A DNA stretch of 64,000 bases from assembly GCA_025345505.1 (NCBI GenBank), contig JANVCC010000018.1, positions 42,414,572 to 42,478,571 of the forward strand, given 5' to 3'. Below the pieces are notes generated by a model. That model saw only the letters and a program-made list of their open reading frames with translations. It was not told where the DNA came from and did not search any database. This document shows, one piece after another, positions 39,301 through 49,043 of the stretch; within the stretch, counting starts at the first letter, position 1; every line of letters starts with the position of its first letter. The DNA comes from Todiramphus chloris collaris (lineage: Eukaryota > Chordata > Aves > Coraciiformes > Alcedinidae). The translations under genes were made by a program, and so were the position numbers.

Positions 39301-39390
39301 ATAGAAAAAAAAACAATCATCTCTGACGGAACAGTTTTAATTTCCAGTCTGAATTTATTTGTGACCAATTTGTAACCATCTAATTGTGTG
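36336..39390. other. Unique AT-rich DNA, no gene seen
   Basis: No recognised coding or mobile sequence. A small cluster of repeated AGGAATAAAA words lies at about 38346-38410. The stretch 38815-39130 has a higher GC content than its flanks, but matches no family I recognise. Confidence 0.55.
38346..38410. repeat. Short direct repeats of AGGAATAAAA type
   Basis: Three or four copies of (C)AGGAATAAAA or AGAAATAAAA within 65 bases, separated by C- or G-containing spacers. A local duplication is the simplest reading. Confidence 0.65.
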
Positions 39391-39440
39391 CCTGCACTAA
39401 ATGGGTGTTTTCCCATTGAGTGTAATTGGATCAGGCCCCA
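39391..39440. repeat. Ancient amniote repeat relic, first piece
   Basis: The segment contains 'gggtgttttcccattgag' followed by 'ggatcaggcccc'. This combination resembles the ending of an old repeat I remember from turtle and bird genomes (GGGAGTTTTGCCATTGACTTC ... GGATCAGGCCC). It lies about 100 bp before a second relic at 39543. I cannot name the family without a library search. Confidence 0.5.
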
Positions 39441-39542
39441 AACCGCAAAGACAGCTGCTCTTATTACAGTGTGGAAAACAGGCAGGGTCTGGGTGTTACT
39501 GCATAATGACAGCAGTAAATTATATTCCAAGGGCACAATCAG

Positions 39543-39622
39543 AAGCTGGTGTAAATCAATACAACTCAACTGGCTTTTAAAAAGTTATATCGGTGTGCAT
39601 AAGCTCCTAGTTTGGCCCAAAT
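39543..39622. repeat. Ancient amniote repeat relic with palindromic core, second piece
   Basis: The order 'agctggtgtaaatcaatac', 'aactcaactgg', 'agttatatcggtgtgcat' and 'agtttggccc' follows a repeat pattern known to me from sauropsid genomes: GTGTAAATC, then AACTCCACTGACTTCAATGG, AGTTATACCGGTGTA and a TTTGGCCC end. The copy is strongly diverged, as expected if it predates birds. The plus-strand frame 39388-39642 runs through it, but no coding meaning is inferred. Confidence 0.55.
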
Positions 39623-42600
39623 ATTTTCTTAGTAGATTTTAAAGCTCGGCCTCCTGCATATTACATGCCAGAGAATTACTTCCAGCAGCTCCTGTACTAA
39701 GCTGAAAATGACTGATTGAACCCAGGCTTGTATTTTAGAAAGTGATCAAAACTTGATTTAGAGCATGTGTATTATGGAGAATCTACCACACTCCCAGAGA
39801 TGTTTTTCAAATATTTACTCTCTGTTCTTAAAAAAAAATACTTTTTTTTCTTCCTCAATGACATGTCAGGTTCTAGCTAGCTTCCCCAGTTCTTTTATTC
39901 CTATGACATGTAAAAGCCCCTTCATTTAAATTTCTTCTTCTTATATTTATACTTCTGCAACATTGTTGTGACACATTTTAGTCTCTGCACTGGGAAATTG
40001 AGTTGATTAAACTTATATTTTACTCAGTCATTGTTTTACAATTTTCCAATTCAAATGTTTTCTAAGGTCTTTCTAATTTTTCAGACTCACTACACTGGTT
40101 ACTTTGCAGGCAGGTTAAGTCAGTTGCTTCTGATGCAAAAATTTACAGTCTGAGACATTTATCTAGAACTAGAAAAAATAATAGTTGACTGTTTCCTGGG
40201 AGAGAAAATGAAAACTACCAAACAACAGCTACATTAATTTGACTATGGTTTAGTGTGTTTATAGGGCATGATATATGTAATGGAATTACTCTATGGAACA
40301 GTCTCTGTTATTCTCTTTGAGTATATATACACACAATTCACTGATTTCTCTCCATCAGGTGAGAGTTTGAAAGGCATGCAGCTATGCTGCTTGAAGCTAG
40401 TTCTGAAAGTCTAATCAACTTTGATTTCCCTGAAGATAATATTAAATTCACTAATTTCAAATTAGTGCAAATAAAAAACATTGTTTTCCTGATCGGAAAA
40501 ATAATAAATATACTATTGTGTATTTTTTTTTTTGTGAAGATAAACGTCTTGGTGACTCTGTAACTAACTGGCATGCTTGGTATGTCTTTAAATATGTTTT
40601 GAATTTGGCCAGGCAGACAGTGCCCCAATCAAATGCCACCTCAGTCTTCAGTACTCATGTTTGGGAGTAATGGGAAGACAGTGCAGTGGCAGTTTTAGTA
40701 CTTCCCTTTGGTTTCAAAAGAAATTTTAGCTAGAAAGGCTTTACTAGCCTGAGAGTAAATGGAAATTTTTTAGCCTGAGAGTACAACTAATATGGTAACT
40801 GAAATCCAGTGTATGTTCATTGTTACGAGAACTTTGACATTATGCACCATTTTGGAATATCTAACAGGGATAAGACCCATGAGGAGTAGTAACAAATAAA
40901 TATATCTAGAGAATTAGAAATGGGAGAAAATGTGAAAAAAGGTCAAATATGAAACAAAATCAAATTAAACCAAAACACGATCAACTAGTTCATTAAAATG
41001 TAATAAGCAATTAAAAACCTTGTATGTATTAAGCACTGTGAGAATAATCGGAGTATGAGCCCTGTTAGCTTCAGTTGTCCAAATCAAGAAGAATCTGTCA
41101 AGGAGGTTCTCATCAATCTCATATAATGACTACAGAAGCATTTAGCTGATCTGAGGGGCACAGCTGGATTTTCATCCAACCCTTTCATTTGGAAGCACTA
41201 ATTTAACACTTAGAGGAAAACTCCTGCGTTGCTCTGTCAAACTTTGTCTGGATAAACATTTTATTTATTTTTTTTATATATTTTTTTAAAATTCTCTGGG
41301 TAAATGAAATTTCAAAGTAAAAAGTATTACTGAAGATGTATCTGCAAGTTGCATGAATTTTGTAGTAGTGAAGGATGCATCCCATGGAGATAGTTTCACC
41401 AGGCCATCCTATTAACTGAGCCTTGCAAATGATACGTTGTGAGATTTAGGCTGAAATTAGAGTACATCTCATGAAAAAGAGTAAGAAAATTAAGTTTCCT
41501 CCAAAGATTGGCAGAGACATAACAAAACCCAGCAGAATAATGTGAAAACCCCTCAGACAAAGATCCTGAAAAGAGAAGGTATTAGGTTATTCTCAGCATG
41601 AATTAAAGAAGAGAGGAAGACAGGTGCAGATTTTAAATACCTGTGTACAAGACATATGGGGTACAAAAAAGAAAATTTAGGCATCTTAATACCTGACCAA
41701 AATTATAATGGATGTTGTGGAATAATTTCCATGATTAGGGTAGGAATGTAGGCTTGTTCAGGAAGTATATGAAAATAGGAAGCTTAGGAAATATTAGGAA
41801 GAAAAGAGGGAGGACAATGCCTTATTCTTATTGTGTAGGCTATAGATTTATTTAAAGGCTCTGGGGAAAAGAAACAGAATGCCATGTAAGAATCTGCCAG
41901 AGACTATACACCTAGAAAGATAGGGAATAGGAGGAATTTAATAGAATTTAATACGGATTTTTTTATTATTTAATTTATTTTTTTTTGGTATGTAAAAAAC
42001 CCTCGAAATTTTAATAGCATCATTCACAGCATGAGATTTGTACGTCAGTACATGAGAATCTGTGGGGAAGGGCCTGTTGCAGGATGCTCACTGTGAGGTA
42101 ACCTTTATTGCTAGACATTTTTTAATACAGAAGTAAGGAAAACATCAAGAAAGGAGGATTTTTAAATTCAGTTCTAAGCAGTAGGTTCAGAAGTGCACAG
42201 AGAAGTCTGGGAACAGCTAAGTAGGCAGCACTTTTGCAAAAGGTTTTTAAGAGTGACAAGGAATCAAAAATTGAACATGTGTTAATAAGATATTAACCTT
42301 CAAGATAAAAAGTCAAAAACTGCATTGCAGCCACAACTCACTAGTACACTTACATGCAAGACAAGGGAAGAAATTTCCCTTCCTCTCAGCATTGGGCCGG
42401 CTACTCCCTCCTTTGCACTAGGCAGCCTTCAGCTTCTATGTGCTTAGCGTAGACCTTGTTCTGTAAGAAAATGTGGAACAATTGATGTTAGAAGAAGGAT
42501 AATCAGATGTCCAGAATATTTGATGTAAGAAGGAATATTAATTGAACTGGAAGATTTTAGGTTCCAAAAGAAAAAATAGGAAGGGCAAGGAGGCAAAGTG

Positions 42601-43228
42601 ATAGCTATATTTGGTTGTATAAGATATTTCATGAAAAAAGAACAAAGACAGAATAATCAGTTTTCTATGTCAGGGTGTCTAGGACAGGACATTATGAATA
42701 GAATTGCAGAAAATCAGGTCTGACATTTGTGAAACCATCTTGCAGATAATGACCATAAATAACGGGGAGAAGAAGATCTAGAAGGATACCAAGTTCCCAT
42801 CGCTTGACGATTGTTTAGAATAGGGTAGCCATGTACCTAACAAGGATAACAAATGTATAGTATATAAGGAGGAATGAAACTGTTTCCTTGAGGTTCTCTC
42901 CAGTTCTGACTCTAGTGTTTCTTATTCCTAACTTTGAAGGTAGGAATTTCCAGGAAATGAGTTAATAAAGACAGAAGGAAATGTGAGCTGCACAAAAATC
43001 AATAGAGAGTCATAGTCCAGAAAAATTTCTTGTTTTCAATAAGATACATGGTTTTATTTAATTAAGCTTCCAAGAACATTTTTACATACTAATCTTTCTA
43101 CTATTCAATTATTCATATCCTTAGATTTACAAATGCATATTCCTGAGGTACTCCTTGTAGATCAAGTTTAGCATGTTCATACTTTTGCAAATTTAATACT
43201 TCATATTCATATTTAGTATTTATCTGGG
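39623..43228. other. Unique AT-rich DNA, no gene seen
   Basis: No recognisable exon or transposon. A 13-bp direct repeat TAGCCTGAGAGTA occurs at 40745-40757 and 40771-40783. Homopolymers occur near 40527-40537, 41268-41290 and 41977-41988. Confidence 0.6.
40745..40783. repeat. 13-bp direct repeat, 26-bp period
   Basis: TAGCCTGAGAGTA is present twice (40745-40757 and 40771-40783) with a 13-bp spacer. It could be a small local duplication. Confidence 0.8.
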
Positions 43229-43257
43229 GATGCCATTCAGAGGGACCTTGACAGGCT

Positions 43258-43275
43258 GGGGGAGGGGGGGGGGGG
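43258..43275. repeat. Poly-G tract inside CR1
   Basis: A run of G residues interrupted by a single A, replacing the expected GAGAGGTGGGCC-type CR1 segment. Its length is prone to sequencing and slippage error. Confidence 0.85.
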
Positions 43276-43297
43276 CTATGAAATTTCATGAAACCTC

Positions 43298-43621
43298 ATG
43301 AAATTCAACAGGGCCAAGTGCAAAGTCCTGCACCTACATCGGGGAAATTCCAACCACAAATACAGGCTGGTCAATGAATGGATTGAGATCAGTCCTGAGG
43401 AGAAAGAGTTGAAAGTGCTGATTGATGAAAAGCTCAGTGTGAGCCATCAATGTGTGATAGCAGCCCAGAAAGCCAACTGTATCCTGGGCTACATCAAGAC
43501 AAGCGTGACCCCCAGGTCAAGGGAGGGAATTCTGTCCCTCTGCTCTGCTCTGCTCTGCTCTTGTGAGACCCCACCTGGAGCACTTTGCTCAGCTCTGGAT
43601 CCCTGTATTGGGTCTGACTGA
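43298..43621 (+). pseudogene. CR1 ORF2 remnant (region after the RT catalytic core)
   Basis: A 107-codon frame. KFNRAKCKVLHLHRGN, 'VLIDEKLSVSHQCVIAAQKAN', 'ILGYIKTSVTPRSREGILSL' and 'CSALL' follow the CR1 ORF2 order FNKAKCKVLHLG..., VD.KL..S.QC..AA.KAN, ILG.I...V..R..EVI.PLYSAL. The pentamer CTCTG expansion shifts the frame after CSAL, and the last codons already lie in the LTR. There is no catalytic FADD box, since the copy starts downstream of it. Confidence 0.88.
43536..43562. repeat. (CTCTG)n pentamer expansion inside CR1
   Basis: Four to five CTCTG units at the place where CR1 normally has CTCTGCTCTG-like sequence once or twice. The expansion breaks the ORF2 frame. Confidence 0.85.
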
Positions 43622-43868
43622 ACTGGAGTTAATTTTCCCCATAGCAGCCCTACTAGTGCTGTGCTTTGCACTGAGAGCTGGAAAGGTACTGATAACACAC
43701 CTGTATTGTGGCTGCTACTGGGTAGGGCTCGCACAGCAACAGGGCTGGTTTTCCAACATTCCCCCTGCAGTGGGATGAGCTGGACAAGAACCTGGGAGGG
43801 GATACAACTGGGACAGCTGACCCAAACTGAGCAAAGGGATATTCCATACCATATGATGTCAGCTGAAC

Positions 43869-43875
43869 TATAAAA
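43869..43875 (+). promoter_or_regulatory. TATA box of the solo LTR
   Basis: TATAAAA follows the conserved CATATGATGTCA block by about 15 bp, and lies about 170 bp upstream of the LTR polyadenylation signal. Whether it is still active is unknown. Confidence 0.6.
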
Positions 43876-44044
43876 TCTAGGAAAAGTGGGGGAAGGGCGG
43901 TTGTCCACTTGTTCTCCAGAGCAACCACCACAGGTTTGGAGCTTTGCTTCCCAAAAAGGGCCAGACATCACCTGCTGATGGGAAGCAGAGAATAAGTCTT
44001 TATTTTCTTTTGCTTCTGCACACAAAACTTTGCTTTTCTTCTTC

Positions 44045-44050
44045 ATTAAA
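44045..44050 (+). promoter_or_regulatory. Polyadenylation signal of the solo LTR (ATTAAA)
   Basis: ATTAAACTG is at the position where this LTR family carries its polyadenylation signal. The same word appears in the related minus-strand LTR at 55215-55220. Confidence 0.6.
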
Positions 44051-44680
44051 CTGCCTTTGTCTTAGCTCATGGTTTTCATCTTATTTTCTTCCCCCGGTCT
44101 AGCTGAGAGGGTGGGGAGAAGTCATAGAGTAACTTGGTGGACACCTGGCATCCAGCCAAGGTCAAACCACCACAAGCCCCCAGTACCAGAGGGATGAAGG
44201 ACATTTTGGAGTGGGTCCAGAGGAGGGCTATGAAGATGATCAGAGGGCTGGAGCATCTCTCCCACAAGGACAGGATGAAAGAGTAGGGGTTGTTCAGCCT
44301 GAAGAAGAGAAGGATCTGGGAACACCTTCTTGTGGCCTTCTAATATCTGAAGATGAGGTTCAAGAAAGCTGGGGAGGATCATTTTATGAGGATCTGTAGT
44401 GATAGGACAAGGGGTAATGGCTTCCAACTGGAAGAGGATAGATTCAGATTAGAAATTAGGAATAAGTTTTTCACTATGGGGATGTTGAGACACTGGAGCA
44501 GGTTGTCCAAGGAGGTTGTGGATACTCCAGCACTGGATGTACTCAAAACCAGGTTGGATAGGTCTTTGAGCAACATGGTCTTGTGGAAGGTGTCCCTAAC
44601 CATGGCAGAGGGGTTGGATGTTCTTTAAGGCCCATTCTAATCCAAACCATTCTATGATTCTATGTTTCTACAATTCTATT

Positions 44681-45861
44681 ATCTCCTTTGAGTCTTGTAA
44701 CATCTTATATTTTCCATTAATTTTACTTACACACTTCTTTCAATGGGTTTTCCTTTTCCAGACCCTAATAGGCAATCTCCATTTGTCTTCTGTGTACTCA
44801 TTTCATATCTGTAAAATTTTTGGTGAGATGTATAAAAGTGTTCCTCTTGATACCATACAATAAAATAACAATAACATATAGTAAGATTAGTTAATTATAT
44901 TTCTCTTTGACCAAAGAAGGTGGATTTGATTCATTTAGTCATGTCAGATCTGACATCACCTATATTTGCTATAGTCAAATATGGGTTCTAGAGGAGAGAG
45001 TACAGAAGCTAATGTTTGTTCAGATTAGGATGGAGTGGGAAATCATTTTCATATGCAGTGAACTGTTTGAAACATTTCCAAGGTTTCCTGTTCTTTGTGG
45101 CGGCAAAACCTGTATCTTTCTGAATTTCACTGAACTTTTGATCTGTTCTTCCACTTGGAAAAAAGTACCTACATCTGAATAGAGTGGTGCGAGAGAGGTC
45201 ACTATAGGTATAGGATATACCAATTCAGTTCCCTGAGTACCTGTTCTTTGCTTCCTACCCAAGTATCCTGACCAACAGTCAATCAGATACTCAGAAGTGA
45301 TGTTTTTTCTGATCCTTTATTTGGGAAGGAGTTGTCAAATAATTATTTATACATTAATAAATAATTAATTTATTATAAATAAGTTTAACATTTTGATACA
45401 TCAGTAGAAAATACAGAAGATATCCTTCCAACAGCTTCAGTGAAACTATGTTTACTTACCAAAAGTAAGAATATGGTTCATACTCAGGGGCTCAGTCAAT
45501 ATGTGAAAGGAGGGAATATCAGTATTTTTCTTCTTGTTGTGTCTGGTTTGTTTTTTTTTTTTTAATTTTATTTATCTATATTAAGACTTTGTTGTTTAGA
45601 GCTGTTGTATATTTAAAAGTTCCTGTCTAGAAGGTATTAAGTGTAAATTCTCAGATACGTTGTCTAACAAACAGCACTTTTTCTCTCTCTGTTTTTCCAC
45701 ATTACAAAAATAGAATTAAAAATATAGTATTTTAAGAGAAATTTGAATTGATAGAACAAAATGATAGTTTTGGTACTGCAATGAAAATGTAATAAAGTGA
45801 AAAAGAAATACCCTGACAAAACCCAACTCCAAAACTCTCCCTCTTCAGTATTCAGTCTTTG
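44681..45861. other. Unique AT-rich DNA, no gene seen
   Basis: No repeat or exon recognised. An AT-rich imperfect palindrome lies near 45340-45380 and a T run near 45551-45565. Confidence 0.6.
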
Positions 45862-46404
45862 TTATGATACCACATGTATCCAGTCCCTCTTTGCTCTATG
45901 TTCTCTGACCTGCTGTCTTGCCTTTTTGTCATTTTGGACCTTCCAGTGACTTTTCCAGTGACAGCTGAAATACATAGGCTTGGATTTCTTCCAGGAGAGC
46001 TGTATTGTTATAATTTTGTATGGCTGACATAAATATTTTTGATGGAATGAGTTACAGGAGCAATAGGCATTGCAATTTCTTCCTGAAGTACATAAAACAT
46101 GCAAGTTAAAATACTGCCAAGTTTTCCAGTCTCTTCTGCCTATATAGAGGCACTGAAAAGGCATCTGCCAAGGAGTATCACATCCTTGGTTACTAGCAAA
46201 TATTTTTATTGGTTTGTAAGTCATGTTAGAACTTCTGCTTTTACACTTTATGATGTGGTGATGCATAACTGCACCAGCACATTCAGTGTGAGAGGAGCTC
46301 GTTCTGGAAAGCCGTGTTCTCCAGAAGGTTTTAAACATTGTTGTAGCAAATGCAACAACCAGTGAAATGACAGCACAGAGCAATTTAAATAGCTGACATT
46401 TCAT
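45862..46404 (-). other. Unrecognised 180-codon open frame, secreted-protein-like
   Basis: I do not recognise this frame and do not claim a gene. The start ATG is at 46404 and the stop at 45862-45864. Residues 1-24 (MKCQLFKLLCAVISLVVAFA and on) look like a signal peptide. The rest has ten cysteines (42, 54, 75, 85, 105, 111, 115, 117, 126, 148), one N-glycosylation sequon (Asn60-Met-Thr), many tryptophans and a basic tail (151-175). At the local AT content a frame this long is unlikely by chance in a 64-kb window, but not impossible. Against a gene: no family is recognised, no promoter or splice context is obvious, and there is an 88-codon frame on the opposite strand (46099-46365). It could be a chance frame, a decayed retrocopy or an old element. 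Confidence 0.2.
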
Positions 46405-48603
46405 ACCTATACTCTGTTTAATATGAAATATAATAGTGTTCTAGGAAATTCATAAGGCGCTCCTGTATATTTTATCAAAACTTTCAGGTTGACAGATTCT
46501 ACTGCCTTAACTTTACTGTGCAGACTACAAGACATTTATGTAATGGATGGGATTTCTGTTAAAAGTTAGTTGAAAAGTAGTGGGAGCCCAGGCTGGGAGA
46601 TCCCACATTGGATGTTTCCTGAGCTCAGTAGCTTGCAGTGTTATTTTCTGTGTAGCTCACATTACCAGTAGAAATCTCTTGTTGAGGGACTGTGGTGAAA
46701 AGACTGTCAGAATAAGTTGCTCTCCTCTTCATCTCGTACTTTCACAAATAGGAATGTAATGTAATTGTAAAATATAGTTTTAAAGTAAATATTTTGCAAT
46801 TTCATGATGCATTTTTAAAACATACTTTTAAATTAAGAATGTTTGAAGGTTCATGCACACAAGAAAGCTACCTGGGTGATAGATATCCCATCCTGAAAGT
46901 TTTTTCATGCAAGTTCCTTAGTAATTACATTTCAAAACTGCATTGACTTCTTATATATCAATACTTATTAGAGATTAAATACTCAATTCCTGACAACTGG
47001 GTGAATATCTAAAGTTGGAGCTCTTCTAAGAGATTGTTTTTTCAGACAGTGTTTATTTTAGGATACTTTGGTTTTCTTTTGAAATGTTCTTTCTATTCTC
47101 TGTCTCTCTTTAGCTAGTAGATCTCTTTTCATTTTCACTCCTTTACAGTGCTCTTTAGAAATGATTCAGTGAAGCAGCACTGGCCCTCTTGTACAAAATT
47201 CTCAGTGTACGTTGAGAATTTATCTTACTTCTGGTATGTGTTATAATTACAAGTTCCAATCAAAGTACATCTTTTGAGTTACAAGTTTGTGTCATTGCTT
47301 TAGCAGAAATGCAAATGTTATGTATTTAACATGCAAATGAAGTGAAATAAATATAATGCATGAAGACTGTATTCCATCTCAGAAGTAATTGTAATGTGTA
47401 ATAAGAATTCAGCAGCCAGGTTTGACAAGAGAGAAGGCACAACAATTTTTATTTACTGCAAGAGCACTCATCTCTGTCTGACCTCTCCCACTTCTGGTGA
47501 CTTTTAACGTAAATTTGGCACTCTGATTTCTATATGTGACTACAGACATAGCTGTATTACCTCTGTTTTATCTCACTGGCATAGTCAAAATCAGCTTTAC
47601 AACTTGATGCTTCTACATGTAGTAATGAGTACCTATCTTTTTAAGAACTACAGAATGGTTGTCAGAACAAATGTCTACTGTATAGCAAATGATGCTTTAG
47701 AGAAGTGCTAGAAATAGGATTCCACCACAATAATTTTTTATTTAAAATATGTCTGAGCTTCAGGTACATTAAAAATTAGCAGAGGGATGCGCTTGGAAGA
47801 TTGTGCTCAAGAAGTACCAAAGGAGTTGTCTTCCAGGACTGCCTATTGGAATAGGCTTGTACTTGTGGCCTCCAAAATACACTGTAGTAGTATTTTCTGT
47901 AAGTTACCTATGATTTCTCTAAGACACATTTTCCTTTTCTTTGTTTTATATCTGATGTAAACAATTTTGTTGGTGAATAATCATCACCCGCTCACCTCCT
48001 GAAAGCCATTTTTTTGATCTTACTGATTTTTCTCTTTGCCTTTATCCTTTTCTTTTTTTGTTTTCTAAATGTCAGAACCCTGGTTTATTTTGAGTGGAAA
48101 AGTTATTACAACCTTCTTATCATCCTTTCAAGATTTCTATATCATAAAAAGGGGTGAGCACAACTTCACTCATTATTTAAAAGGAGGAATTACCTTGAAT
48201 GCATAATACCATGATTATGTTAATTTGATTCAGCCTCTACAATCTACATGACTTGTGATGTAGTACAGCTGAACTTATTAATTACTGACTAGTTAAATAT
48301 TGCAGGGAGGTTTTTGTAAGCAAATGAATGAAAGCATTTGCAACTGTGCTTGCATGCAGGTTTCTTCAAGGTTTTGTTTGTAAGTGAACCTGGGAACTGC
48401 TTTACTTGTTTTAGTTTATTGGTATTTGTAGTCTGACCTTTACTGTAAGTTTTAGTCCAAACCAGTCTGAAATCTCAGGGAAAATAATCTTAAATTCTAA
48501 TTAGATTTGTTTTGATGTTGTTTAAAATGTTTTTAATTTTGCAGTTCTCTTCTTATATCTCAGCCTTCCTCTGATAGAAAATCCTTTCATGACAATAGGC
48601 TAC
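46405..48603. other. Unique AT-rich DNA, no gene seen
   Basis: No open frame above 60 codons and no recognised repeat in this 2.2 kb, which contrasts with the long frame immediately before it. Confidence 0.6.
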
Positions 48604-48962
48604 AGGGGAGACCTTATTGCAGCATTCCAGTATTTGAAGGGGTCCTGGAAGAAAGCTGGGGAAGGATGTTTCACAAAGGCTTGTAGTGGTAGGATGAGGG
48701 GTAATGGTTTCAAGATAGAAGAGAGTAGATTAGAAATATAGATCATAAATTATGAAGAAATTCTTGGCTGTGAAGGTGGTGGGACATGGGAACAAGTTCC
48801 TTGCAGAAGATGTGGATGCTCCACTATTGGATGTGCTCAAATCCAGGTTGTATGGCACTCTGAGCAACATGGTCTAGTGGAAGGTGTCCCTGCCCATGGC
48901 AGAGGGTTGGAACTAGATGACCTTTAAGGTCCCTTTCAACACAAACCATTCTATGATTCTAT
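48604..48962 (+). mobile_element. CR1 LINE 3' end, 5'-truncated
   Basis: About 359 bp on the plus strand. It begins GGGGAGACCTTATTGCAGC, a CR1 segment near the end of ORF2, passes GGATGAGGGGTAATGG and GGACCTTTAAGG-like blocks, and ends CATTCTATGATTCTATAG. The closest relative in the window by wording is the CR1 at 43229-44680: both share AGCAACATGGTCTNGTGGAA and GTGTCCCTNNCCATGGCAGA, so both belong to one subfamily. The tail is followed directly by an AT-rich tract. Confidence 0.93.
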
Positions 48963-48969
48963 AGCCTAT

Positions 48970-49043
48970 CACATATATATATATAAAACATGCATATATA
49001 TACATATGCATGGATATATGTATACATATATAAATATATCTCA
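48970..49043. repeat. (AT)n-type low-complexity tract after the CR1 tail
   Basis: Alternating AT/CA/TG dinucleotides for about 74 bases, directly downstream of the CR1 end. Microsatellites often seed from the tail of retrotransposons. Confidence 0.85.

Larger units (their letters stand above)
43604..44174 (+). mobile_element. Solo LTR of an avian ERV (ERVL-type by recalled pattern), inserted in CR1
   Basis: A 571-bp element begins TGTATTGGGTCTG and ends AACCACCACA, with CR1 continuing directly on both sides. Plus-strand signals are a conserved block GGATATTCCATACCATATG then ATGTCA just before the TATA box (TATAAAA, 43869-43875), and ATTAAA at 44045-44050. The start (TGTAYTGG...GAGTTAATTTTC) and end (GGTYAAACCACNACA) match a common avian LTR family I know from chicken and songbird genomes. 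The flanking 5-mers ATCCC and AGCCC are an imperfect target duplication (4 of 5), which fits a 5-bp ERVL-like site with one mutation. No internal retroviral genes are present. Confidence 0.87.
43229..44680 (+). mobile_element. CR1 LINE, 5'-truncated, split by a solo LTR
   Basis: The plus-strand CR1 starts within the RT-coding part (GATGCCATTCAGAGGGACCT, about 43229). It continues through the C-terminal ORF2 region to 43603, is interrupted by an LTR (43604-44174), resumes at 44175 (GTGGGTCCAGAGGAGGGC, GAAGATGATCAGAGGGCTGG), and ends with ATTCTATGATTCTATG near 44650-44680. The CR1 proper is about 880 bp. A G run (43258-43275) and a CTCTG pentamer expansion (43536-43562) have grown inside it. 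Frameshifts and stops show it is inactive. Confidence 0.93.

Noticed and set aside
43489-44046. 185-codon minus-strand open frame, the longest in the window
   Set aside because: It runs antisense through the solo LTR and into CR1 sequence. Its glutamine/arginine run (EQSRAEQ) is the reversed CTCTG repeat. It has no family match of its own.
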